64,000 nucleotides of DNA, from the NCBI GenBank assembly GCA_966095765.1, contig CBHTSZ010000002.1:62001-126000 (forward strand), in the 5' to 3' direction. The translations under genes and the position numbers were made by a program. Under the pieces are notes generated by a model. It searched no databases. It saw only the letters and a list, made by a program, of their open reading frames with translations, and had not been told where the DNA came from. The DNA is from CBHTSZ01 sp966095765. GTDB taxonomy: Bacteria > Patescibacteriota > Saccharimonadia > Saccharimonadales > Saccharimonadaceae. Shown piece after piece: positions 56,795-64,000 of the stretch. Numbering within the stretch: the stretch's first letter is position 1; each line of letters starts with the position of its first letter.

Positions 56795-57488
56795 CGTCTT
56801 TCCTTTCCAGGCAATAGGCTATGTTCTTGCGTTCGACAACGATCGGCCAACCAACTGTTCTTGCCTGCTCAAAAAGTCCTTCTGAGGGATTGAAGGCGAT
56901 CGGTTTTTCGACGGCAGATAGCAGCTCGATATCACCTTCGCTATCGCCGATTGCCACACTCTCCTCAAGTGTAAATCCGTGCTCATCGACGATCTCTCGC
57001 AAGATAGCGGCCTTGCGGCCGATAGTCATCCGGCTCGTTTCGCCAGTAAAGCGGCCGTCTTTTCGTTCATATACGGCACCGATAGCGATATCAATACCGT
57101 GTTTTTTTGCAAAGCGATCAAGCAGCTCTTGCTGGGAGCCTGATATGGCAACGATGGTGTAGCCTTCCTTCTTGAGTTTTGCGAGGAGTTTCTTTGGATA
57201 GGCGTGAAGTTTATGTGAGCTCTGGGCGATAACTTTATCACAAGCAGCTTCAAACGTCTTGACTGGGATGAGTGGCAAGTATTTCATGAGCGTTTCGATA
57301 ACGAGCGATTCATAACCATGGAAATGCAGTTCGCCACCGCGCCAGTCATTCCAGGCGGTATCGACTTCGCGGAAGGTGCTATCGGGAAAAACCTCCGCCC
57401 GTGTCAGTTCTTCGACGAGCTCGTGGAACAGCTGCCATCGATATAGCGTCCCGTCGATATCAAAGACAGCAACCTTTTTAGTGCTCAC
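56760..57488 (-). CDS. HAD-IB family phosphatase
   Basis: 242 aa with motif I FDIDGTLYRW, motif II VAISGSQQELL, a conserved Lys before AAILREIV, and motif IV AIGDSEGDIELL: a SerB-like layout. I take GTG at 57488, overlapping the Nudix stop by 11 nt with GAGGAG upstream. Substrate unknown. Confidence 0.8.
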   Translation of the reverse strand: MSTKKVAVFDIDGTLYRWQLFHELVEELTRAEVFPDSTFREVDTAWNDWRGGELHFHGYESLVIETLMKYLPLIPVKTFEAACDKVIAQSSHKLHAYPKKLLAKLKKEGYTIVAISGSQQELLDRFAKKHGIDIAIGAVYERKDGRFTGETSRMTIGRKAAILREIVDEHGFTLEESVAIGDSEGDIELLSAVEKPIAFNPSEGLFEQARTVGWPIVVERKNIAYCLERKDDALILAETIVY

Positions 57489-57978
57489 TCGGGAGCTCCT
57501 CGACGACCCTGACGTCATGCGTCAGCAGCCGGTCGTCAATATCAAAGGTAAACTCACCGGTGACTTTTTTACCGTCAAGTACGTATGGCAGCCAGAACTC
57601 ATCGTCGTCCCACATATCACCATACGGAATATCCTCGACATGGAACCATTTGGGCATCATCTCTTCGGATTCGGATGGGTTGCCTTCCCATTCGTCGCTG
57701 ATATAGGCGTAGACGAACATGTGCCACGGGTCTGTTGTCTCGGCATCCTGTACGAAATCAAGTTCACCGACCGGCTGCCAGCTTTTTGGGGTGACACCGA
57801 TCTCTTCGAAGCATTCACGAACGAGCGCCTGCTCGATCGTTTCACCTGGCTCAAGCTTGCCGCCAACACCGTTCCATTTACCCTCCCCAAAGCCACGTTT
57901 TTTCATGGCGAGCAGTAGCTGGTCGCCGCTGCGGAGAAAGAGGAGAGTTCGTCGGATGTCTTGATGGTGTTCGTTCAT
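57478..57978 (-). CDS. MTH1/MutT-like Nudix hydrolase
   Basis: 166 aa with the Nudix box GGKLEPGETIEQALVRECFE followed by EIGV. The later segment WFHVEDIPYGDMWDDDEFWL resembles the substrate-pocket region of MTH1 (NUDT1), so 8-oxo-dGTP or related oxidised purine nucleotides are likely substrates. Co-transcribed with exoIII, guanylate-kinase-like and HAD genes. Confidence 0.88.
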   Translation of the reverse strand: MNEHHQDIRRTLLFLRSGDQLLLAMKKRGFGEGKWNGVGGKLEPGETIEQALVRECFEEIGVTPKSWQPVGELDFVQDAETTDPWHMFVYAYISDEWEGNPSESEEMMPKWFHVEDIPYGDMWDDDEFWLPYVLDGKKVTGEFTFDIDDRLLTHDVRVVEELPSEH

Positions 57979-57990
57979 GGGGGGTTCCTG

Positions 57991-58707
57991 TTAGGCCTTT
58001 ATTCTGCTGTATACGATATCTATCGTTTGTTCCATACCCTCGGCGTAACGACGTATCATTTCATCGTCAGGCTGCTCAGTGTAGATGCCGTTTGCAAAGT
58101 CACGGATGCGCGCGACATTCTCGTCGACATTGTCAGGTGCATTGATGATGACGAGATGGTTGGCTGCACGAGCACCGAGGCTCTGTGCCCTTGTCCAGCG
58201 GAGGCTCTGCCGGGCTTCGACGAGACGCGCATGGATCGTGCCGATATCCATACCGTCAAAACGCTCCATGAGTTGGCTCATCCACTGCTCTTTCGAGACG
58301 AGCGTACTGAACGCCTTGACGCTCTGAAAGCCTTTGTTTTCGAGAGCGCTCACCGCGCTGTAGTAAATGTCGGATATGTTCGGCTCTCCGAGGGCGTAGT
58401 CTTGAAGTTCAGATGCGTAAATGTGGGGCGGATGAGCGCCATACTGGATGACCTCAGCCTGCTCGATTTTGCCGAGCATATCAGGTAGCTCGATATAGCG
58501 ATAACGTGTTGGGTCATCGGACTCGCGCGGCGCTCTCGTCGTGAGCGTACCAACAACTGGAAGACCGCTCTTTTCCATGAGGAAGTTCTTTCCCACTGCG
58601 GTTGCACCAACTGCAGCAAGAATGGTTGTGTCCTCTAGTAGTTCGCGGTACTTCTCGTGTGCTCGATATGAACTCTGAAGACCAACTGCTTGCTCGATTG
58701 TTATCAC
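57991..58707 (-). CDS. Guanylate-kinase-like P-loop protein
   Basis: 238 aa with P-loop VGATAVGKNFLME and the guanylate-kinase-type block VVGTLTTRAPRESDD then RYRYIELPDM. The family usually has GPSGSGKST and TTRxxRxGE, so this is a divergent member, perhaps with altered substrate. Start shares a base with the exoIII stop. Confidence 0.7.
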   Translation of the reverse strand: MITIEQAVGLQSSYRAHEKYRELLEDTTILAAVGATAVGKNFLMEKSGLPVVGTLTTRAPRESDDPTRYRYIELPDMLGKIEQAEVIQYGAHPPHIYASELQDYALGEPNISDIYYSAVSALENKGFQSVKAFSTLVSKEQWMSQLMERFDGMDIGTIHARLVEARQSLRWTRAQSLGARAANHLVIINAPDNVDENVARIRDFANGIYTEQPDDEMIRRYAEGMEQTIDIVYSRIKA

Positions 58708-59507
58708 TAGACGTCCACCTCGATACTAACTGGGCAATGGTCGGAACCCATAACGTCGTTATGGATGGCAGCGCCGCTTACTCGCTCGGCAATACCTTTA
58801 CTCGCAAGCCAGTAATCGATGCGCCAACCAACGTTGTTAGCCCTGGCTCCACCCCAGGCGGTCCACCATGAATAAATGTCGCGCATGTCTGGGTAAAAGG
58901 CACGGAACGTGTCGATGTAGCCGGCATCGAGGAAGTCTTGGAAGCGTTCACGTTCTTCGTTTGTAAAGCCGTGCTTGCCGACGTTCTGTGCAGGCCGAGC
59001 CAGGTCGATTTCCTGGTGTGCAACGTTAAGGTCTCCACAAAACAGCACTGGCTTATGTTTCTCAAGTGTCTGGATGTGTTCGAGGAAGGCCGGATCCCAT
59101 TGCTTGTAGCGGAGATCGAGCCGGCTGAGGTCGCCTTTGCTGTTCGGGGTATAGACGGTAACGACGTAAAAGTCATCAAACTCAGCGCTGATGATTCGCC
59201 CCTCTTTGTTCGGGTCGCCATACGCATCGCCGGCGAGCCCGTATTTTTCGGCGATCTCATCAGTAAAGCCGTTGATAACGCTCAGTGGCTTTACTTTGGT
59301 GAAGATTGCGGTTCCTGAATAGCCTTTTTTCTCGGCACTGTTCCAGTACTCTTCGTAACCTTCAAGATCGATCACAGCCTGGCCCTGCTGAGCTTTCGTT
59401 TCCTGAAGACACAGGATATCTGGCTGATGCTCGGCCATAAATTTTTGAAAAGCTCCCTTGTTGATAACGGCACGGATACCGTTCACGTTCCAGCTGTATA
59501 GTTTCAT
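58707..59507 (-). CDS. xth: Exodeoxyribonuclease III / AP endonuclease
   Basis: Base-excision repair nuclease, 266 aa. Motifs: WNVNGIRAVINKG, CLQETKAQQG (catalytic Glu), GDLNVAHQEIDLARP, and the terminal GSDHCPVSIEV with the active-site Asp-His. TATACT (59514-59519) ends 6 nt before the ATG, predicting a leaderless mRNA. Heads a five-gene operon. Confidence 0.95.
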   Translation of the reverse strand: MKLYSWNVNGIRAVINKGAFQKFMAEHQPDILCLQETKAQQGQAVIDLEGYEEYWNSAEKKGYSGTAIFTKVKPLSVINGFTDEIAEKYGLAGDAYGDPNKEGRIISAEFDDFYVVTVYTPNSKGDLSRLDLRYKQWDPAFLEHIQTLEKHKPVLFCGDLNVAHQEIDLARPAQNVGKHGFTNEERERFQDFLDAGYIDTFRAFYPDMRDIYSWWTAWGGARANNVGWRIDYWLASKGIAERVSGAAIHNDVMGSDHCPVSIEVDV

Positions 59508-59593
59508 ACCTCAAGTATATCAGCGGTCGTGCCGTCACCTAGTCAATAGTTTTTGACCACACGCGATCCGGCTAGCCTGTATACTGGAACTCA

Positions 59594-60298
59594 ATGTATA
59601 AACGTATTCTTCTCAAACTCTCCGGAGAGCAGCTCCAAGGTGAACAGTCAGGTGGTTTCGACACTGAACGTGCAAAGTGGATCGCACGTGAAGTCGCCAA
59701 AACAAAAGAAGTAGGCGCCGAAATCGTCATCATGGTTGGTGGCGGTAACTATGCCCGTGGCGCACAGCTTGCCAATGACTCGATCCAGCGTGTGACTGCT
59801 GATAATGTTGGTATGCTTGCCACTCTCATGAACGCCCTTGCTCTGGCTGATGTCTTCAATACCGAGGGCGTGGCCACTCGAGCACTCAGTAACATCAAAG
59901 CCGACCAGCTGGTTGACCAGTTCACGAACCGTCGAGCCATTAGTCACCTTGCCAAAGGACGGGTCATTATCGTTGCCGGCGGCATTGGCCGTCCGTTTCT
60001 CACGACCGACACGGCAGCGCTCAGTTTGGCGCTCGAGCTCGAGTGTGACGTCGTCATCAAGACGACCAAGGTAGACGGTGTCTACGACAAGGATCCGGCA
60101 AAGCACGATGACGCGACTAAGCTCGACACTATCACACACCACGAAGCGTTAAGCGACGCGAACATTGCTGTCATGGACAAGGCTGCACTCGGGCTTGCTA
60201 TGGAACAGAACAAACCGGTTATTATCTGTGACCTGCTCACTGAAGGTAATATCGCCCGCGCAGCTGCTGGCGAAAACGTCGGAACTATCGTCGGTTAG
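59594..60298 (+). CDS. pyrH: UMP kinase
   Basis: 234-aa amino-acid-kinase-fold enzyme phosphorylating UMP: YKRILLKLSGEQLQG, MVGGGNYARGA, VAGGIGRPFLTTDTAA, KTTKVDGVYDKDP. TATACT (59580-59585) ends 8 nt before the ATG, without a Shine-Dalgarno. Convergent with smpB, overlapping by 4 nt. Confidence 0.95.
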   Translation: MYKRILLKLSGEQLQGEQSGGFDTERAKWIAREVAKTKEVGAEIVIMVGGGNYARGAQLANDSIQRVTADNVGMLATLMNALALADVFNTEGVATRALSNIKADQLVDQFTNRRAISHLAKGRVIIVAGGIGRPFLTTDTAALSLALELECDVVIKTTKVDGVYDKDPAKHDDATKLDTITHHEALSDANIAVMDKAALGLAMEQNKPVIICDLLTEGNIARAAAGENVGTIVG

Positions 60299-60756
60299 CG
60301 AAAGTTACGTTTTGTGTCGCGCTCTTGGTCGCGGCGCTTGATTGTTTCACGCTTGTCATAGTTTTTCTTACCCTTACCGAGGGCGATCACGAGCTTGATA
60401 AAGCGGCCTTGCGTGAGGAGCTTGGTTGGGACGATCGTCATACCCTGTTTTTTAGCGTCTTCGAGTTGCTCTATCTCGCGCTTTTTGGCGAGAAGCTTGC
60501 GTGGCGTATCATCAACGGTCCGAGCGTTTGAGGTGCCTTTTTCGTTATTGATGACACTAAAGCTGGCGTTGTTGAGCCAGAGTTCACCTGACTTTACATT
60601 GACGTAACTGCCCTTGAGCTGCACGTGTCCAAGGCGTGCCGCCCGAACTTCACGACCATTAAGGCTCAGCCCAGCAACAAGTTCATCTCCGAGTTCGTAA
60701 TCATAACGAGCTCGGCGGTTCATGATCGCCGCGGGCTGAACAGGCTTCTTTTTCAT
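60295..60756 (-). CDS. smpB: tmRNA-binding protein SmpB
   Basis: Trans-translation factor, 153 aa: RRARYDYELGDELVAGLSLN, GREVRAARLGHVQLKGSYV, and the basic C-terminal end RETIKRRDQERDTKRNFR. TACAAT (60763-60768) ends 6 nt before the ATG: leaderless type. A tmRNA gene should exist but is not in this window. Confidence 0.95.
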   Translation of the reverse strand: MKKKPVQPAAIMNRRARYDYELGDELVAGLSLNGREVRAARLGHVQLKGSYVNVKSGELWLNNASFSVINNEKGTSNARTVDDTPRKLLAKKREIEQLEDAKKQGMTIVPTKLLTQGRFIKLVIALGKGKKNYDKRETIKRRDQERDTKRNFR

Positions 60757-60809
60757 CCCTCCATTGTACCAGAGGTAATACGTAGAGAATGTGCTACGCT
60801 ATAAGCAGT

Positions 60810-62339
60810 ATGGAGATATCCCGGTACCGTGACGAACTCGAAGCTATTATTCCGGGTGTGCTGGATGCTTATGAGAGTCTCAAAACGACCAACGGCATGG
60901 GTGTCTACACGAGCAACGGTGCCTTCTATAACCACACGTTTTTTGGCCGCGACAACGCGATGGCGGCAAAGTTCGTCACTGACTTTGATCACCAAGTAAC
61001 ACGCGAAACGATTGTTGCACTTGCTGCACTACAGGGTACAAAGACCGATCCGAAAACCCACGAGCAGCCTGGCCGGATCCACCATGAATACCGTGACTTT
61101 ACGACCTGGAAAGGTGGCCGCGCAGAGCGCATAGCGCTTGGCTTCTTCCGAAAACGCTGGGGCGCGACCGACAAACAACTCCTCACCTACTATGCAGCTG
61201 ACACGACGGCACTCTATATCCGTTTGGCGCACAAATACGTCACCCATGTCGATAAATCATTTCTCGATATCACGATCAAAAACCGAGAGGGTCACCAGCT
61301 GACGCTTCGTGAGTCACTGGCTCGCGCTGCGGACTGGCTCGTGTCGCAACTCAATGAACATGATCACTTCGTGACAAAACGGACTAACGAATGGTCTCTG
61401 CCTTACCAAACCTTCCAGGACTCTTCGACTGCTTTCCCGCGGCAGGACGGAACGCTGGCGAATTTTCGGCGCGGCCTCACCTACACCGAGGTTCAGGCCT
61501 TTGTAATCGATGCGCTCGAAGACGTGACGCAGATGCTTGAGGATCACCTGAAACGTCATGAATGGCAGAGTGCTGCGCATGCCATGCGCCGGGCATTTAT
61601 CTCAGATTTTTGGAACGAGAACGAGCAATACTTTGGAAGTGCGTTTGATGAAAAAGGTCTCGTGGATATGCCTGCCGTTACCGCTGGCTGGACACTCAAC
61701 ACGGGCCTATGGAGCGAAATACCGGAACCGAGGCGTATCGAGATCATCTCGTCGGTAGTCCGGCGGCTCTTTTCGGACGATTTTTTGACGCCAGTTGGTC
61801 TTCGTTCACGCTCGCTGCATTCGCACCAGCCCCTTCCGGGTGTTATCGAATACCATGGTCGTCTGACGGTGTGGCCGATGTTCTCATTTATGGTTATAGA
61901 GGGGCTGCGTCGTCACCGTCTCCATCGTCTCGCAGCTGAACTGGAGAACCGTGTCGTCAACGGTATCAATGCCTCGGGCGCTTTTGAGGAATTTCTCGTT
62001 GTGGACGGCGGCGGACACCTGCTCCGAAATGTCCCAGGTGCGCATGCTGAAGTATCAGTTGATGCCCAGATGCTGCCAGAAAAACATATCGCCTTTACGG
62101 TGATTCCCGCGATGGTGCTCGCATGGCGAGCGACGAACCGTGGACGCGCATGGCCGCCGCAGTCTGAGTGGCAGAAGAAACTAGAAGAAGAAATACTCGC
62201 TACAATCGAAGAAACAGCTCGCCTCGAGCCGTCGGCTGCTGCTCAGGACGTCACGGCTGTCGTACCGACAAAGTTTCGTCGACTGCGCGGCAATGTCCGG
62301 AGTGCTTGGTATTTCTTCGGTGAATGGAGGCGGATGTGA
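60810..62339 (+). CDS. Glycogen-debranching-type glycosidase (six-hairpin fold)
   Basis: 509-aa amylo-alpha-1,6-glucosidase/GH15-GH63-like protein: YNHTFFGRDNAMAAKFV, HEQPGRIHHEYRDF, and conserved aromatic and acidic residues through the alpha/alpha barrel (DSSTAFPRQD, FWNENEQYFGSAF). Likely acts on alpha-glucans or trehalose-type sugars. I start at MEISRYRDEL, about 10 nt after a TACGCT box. Coupled to the downstream glycosyltransferase. Confidence 0.75.
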   Translation: MEISRYRDELEAIIPGVLDAYESLKTTNGMGVYTSNGAFYNHTFFGRDNAMAAKFVTDFDHQVTRETIVALAALQGTKTDPKTHEQPGRIHHEYRDFTTWKGGRAERIALGFFRKRWGATDKQLLTYYAADTTALYIRLAHKYVTHVDKSFLDITIKNREGHQLTLRESLARAADWLVSQLNEHDHFVTKRTNEWSLPYQTFQDSSTAFPRQDGTLANFRRGLTYTEVQAFVIDALEDVTQMLEDHLKRHEWQSAAHAMRRAFISDFWNENEQYFGSAFDEKGLVDMPAVTAGWTLNTGLWSEIPEPRRIEIISSVVRRLFSDDFLTPVGLRSRSLHSHQPLPGVIEYHGRLTVWPMFSFMVIEGLRRHRLHRLAAELENRVVNGINASGAFEEFLVVDGGGHLLRNVPGAHAEVSVDAQMLPEKHIAFTVIPAMVLAWRATNRGRAWPPQSEWQKKLEEEILATIEETARLEPSAAAQDVTAVVPTKFRRLRGNVRSAWYFFGEWRRM

Positions 62340-63343
62340 TCAAAGTTACCATGGTGTCGGAGAGCGAGTTTACCGTACAGGGACACGGTGTCCACACTGC
62401 ATACGTTGAGCTAACAAACGCACTCAAGAAGCGCGATGATGTTGAGGTGACCGTAAACCAGTTCGGTGAGGCTGATATTACCCATATTCACACCGTTGGT
62501 ATCTATGCGCTTCGCCACTTGCTCGCGCCTGCATCGAAAAAGGTCGTCTCAGCACATATCGTCCCTGACTCACTTGTCGGAAGTTTAGTCGGGGCTAGGC
62601 TTTGGCTGCCGCTCGCAAAACTATATCTCAGGTGGTTCTATAACCGCGCTGACATGCTCTTTGCGGTATCTGACGAAACGAAACGTTCCCTCGAAAAGCT
62701 CGGCGTCAAAAAACCAATCGAGATCGTTTATAACCTCGTTGATACGTCGCGTTACGTTACAACACCTGCCGACAAGACCGCTGCACGTAAAGCACTCGGC
62801 ATAGCTGAGGATGCGTGGGTAGTTGTAGGATCTGGTCAGGTACAGCCTCGAAAACGCGTCGATGATTTTGTTTCGGCGGCGAGGGAGCTTGCTGACATGG
62901 ACTTTATCTGGGTTGGCGGTATGCCGTTCGGGAAGCTGGCGGCTGATCACGGGAATATGCAGCATATGCTCGAGAACGCCCCGGAGAATTTTCGTTGCAC
63001 CGGGGTCATCGAGCATGAGGCGGTTAAGCAATATTACCAAGCTGCCGACGTTTTCTGGTTGCCTTCAGAACAGGAGACGTTCGGGCTTGTCGTGGTCGAA
63101 GCAGCTGCAGCCGGTCTCCCGGTCGTGCTCCGTGCCATTCCTGACTACGATGAAACGTTCAAGGGCGCCGCTGTCATGGTTGCCGAGGACGAAGTCGTTC
63201 CGGCACTTGAGCATCTACGTCATGACGCAGGCGCATATGCAGAGGCGCGTGAGCTTGCGATGAAAGAGATCGCAAAACGGTTTGATTCGGTAGCAGGTGC
63301 TGAGCGTGTCGTCGCAATCTACCGCAAACTACTCAAAAAATAG
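62336..63343 (+). CDS. GT4-family glycosyltransferase
   Basis: 335 aa, GT-B fold: N-terminal VTMVSESEFTVQGHGVHTAY, C-terminal VVGSGQVQPRKRVDDFV and the nucleotide-sugar site PSEQETFGLVVVEAAAAGLP. I choose the GTG at 62336 (GGAGG 5 nt upstream, overlapping the previous stop as GTGA) over an ATG four codons earlier. Donor and acceptor unknown. Confidence 0.85.
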   Translation: MIKVTMVSESEFTVQGHGVHTAYVELTNALKKRDDVEVTVNQFGEADITHIHTVGIYALRHLLAPASKKVVSAHIVPDSLVGSLVGARLWLPLAKLYLRWFYNRADMLFAVSDETKRSLEKLGVKKPIEIVYNLVDTSRYVTTPADKTAARKALGIAEDAWVVVGSGQVQPRKRVDDFVSAARELADMDFIWVGGMPFGKLAADHGNMQHMLENAPENFRCTGVIEHEAVKQYYQAADVFWLPSEQETFGLVVVEAAAAGLPVVLRAIPDYDETFKGAAVMVAEDEVVPALEHLRHDAGAYAEARELAMKEIAKRFDSVAGAERVVAIYRKLLKK

Positions 63344-63346
63344 CCG

Positions 63347-64000
63347 TTACTGCTGGGCGTTCTCAAACGTTGTTTTGACGGTATTCCAGATACTTGGGTC
63401 GCCATGAACTTTTCGCCAGTACCACCATTCACCGCCCCAGGTGTATATGTCACGCGTGCCGATCTCTCGCGCGAACAGAACATTGTTTTCGATCTGCCAC
63501 GGACTCATTGAGATATCCTGCTGCTCCACCGTCATTTCTTTGGTATCGACTGGTCCCCATGGCTCAAGCTGGAGCTCATGGATGAAGATATCACGCCCGG
63601 TGTAGGCTTTGATGATCGCGGCCCGGAGTCGGTGGTACCAGATCGGTGTTGGGTAGACGAGGTAGCCCTTGTACGGCCATGATTTCTCACTCCATACGAC
63701 CCGGTACACTGAATAGCCGTAGCGGTCCGGAACAGGCGTCGTAACCGGGTAGCCGTGCTGGTCGCTGAGGCTCATCCAGATCGGTTTATCCGAAAGCTTA
63801 TCGACGAGCTTGTATTCTTCGTGGAGTCGCTCACGGTCTGGCTTACCGCACAACCCAAACCACTCGTTAACGCCTTCGTTCTCGAGCTGCCAGTTTATGA
63901 CGGTTGGGTTGTTTTCATACCGTTTGACAACCGTTTCGATATAACTGTACATCGCCTGCTTCCAAGCACCACCGCTGAGCTCGTTTGCCCATGTCGGTTG
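63347..64000 (-). CDS. Clan GH-A glycoside hydrolase (partial, 5' end outside window)
   Basis: C-terminal 217 residues of a TIM-barrel glycosidase: NNPTVINWQLENEGVNEW with the likely acid/base Glu, and FIHELQLEPWGP with the likely nucleophile Glu. The frame is open through the window edge. Convergent with the glycosyltransferase. Exact GH family (GH5-like) not certain. Confidence 0.75.
   Translation of the reverse strand, partial: QPTWANELSGGAWKQAMYSYIETVVKRYENNPTVINWQLENEGVNEWFGLCGKPDRERLHEEYKLVDKLSDKPIWMSLSDQHGYPVTTPVPDRYGYSVYRVVWSEKSWPYKGYLVYPTPIWYHRLRAAIIKAYTGRDIFIHELQLEPWGPVDTKEMTVEQQDISMSPWQIENNVLFAREIGTRDIYTWGGEWWYWRKVHGDPSIWNTVKTTFENAQQ

Noticed and set aside
1..64000. CRISPR arrays, insertion sequences, integrases, prophage structural genes
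   Set aside because: No regularly spaced repeats and no transposase, recombinase or phage motifs in any credible gene of the window.

Overview
ORGANISM. Mixed-GC (about 50%) bacterial chromosome, very probably Candidate Phyla Radiation / Patescibacteria, most likely a Saccharibacterium (TM7). This is inferred from gene content: a compact dcw cell-wall cluster lacking ftsA, ftsZ and the mur ligases; a stand-alone sigma region 4 protein fused to a HARE-HTH; a lone VirB4/TraC-like secretion ATPase; small membrane and surface proteins; a sortase; few biosynthetic genes. No 16S gene is present to settle it. No transposase, integrase or CRISPR array was seen.

LAYOUT. 1-2.4 kb: yvcK (5' partial), HAD hydrolase, galU. 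2.4-11.2 kb: a 58-aa membrane protein, then mraZ-rsmH-24-aa microprotein-ftsL-ftsI-mraY-ftsW-murG-ftsQ with a repeat-type MraZ operator. 11.2-11.8 kb: AT-rich, no convincing gene. 11.9-20 kb: secretion ATPase, sigma4/HARE protein, topA and dprA, with a one-gene cassette between topA and dprA. 19.9-20.3 kb: strong candidate for a large structured non-coding RNA. 20.4-23.3 kb: five consecutive one-gene cassettes around pth. 23.4-32 kb: der, rluB-like, and two histidine-kinase/receiver pairs. 32-40 kb: surface proteins, a signal peptidase fusion, small proteins, accessory genes. 40-41 kb: tRNA-Glu with two nearby copies of its 3' end bracketing a cassette. 41-49 kb: a lipoprotein, a six-gene operon (DUF3048, kinase, receiver, membrane protein, cupredoxin, yajQ), gltX. 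49.4-53.6 kb: DUF4367-like, PEGA and sortase proteins. 53.8 kb: tRNA-Leu. 54-56 kb: two paralogous unknowns. 56-59.5 kb: a house-cleaning operon (exoIII, guanylate-kinase-like, MTH1-like Nudix, HAD, NAD(P)HX dehydratase-like). 59.6-64 kb: pyrH, smpB, a debranching-type glycosidase with a glycosyltransferase, and a partial glycoside hydrolase.

TWO STYLES OF GENE. Resident genes have mixed third-base composition. Many have a -10 box ending only 6-8 nt before the start codon and no Shine-Dalgarno sequence, so they look leaderless. Scattered among them are about ten short single-gene cassettes (near 18.5, 20.4, 20.8, 21.1, 21.7, 22.9, 37.3, 40.2, 41.1 and 49.4 kb). These have very GC-rich third positions, near-consensus promoters with an exactly 17-bp spacer, structured leaders, good Shine-Dalgarno sites and their own hairpin terminators.

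MAIN DISCOVERY CANDIDATE. In most cassettes a leader segment at or just upstream of the Shine-Dalgarno is complementary over 8-13 nt to a segment just after the stop codon or terminator. The paired sequence differs between cassettes but the complementarity is kept. The coding region is thus bracketed by an inverted repeat, which suggests that the mRNA ends pair, or that the repeats have a DNA-level cassette function. A shared 5' leader element, a shared 3' terminator module and tRNA-end repeats around one cassette support a modular, mobile small-gene system.
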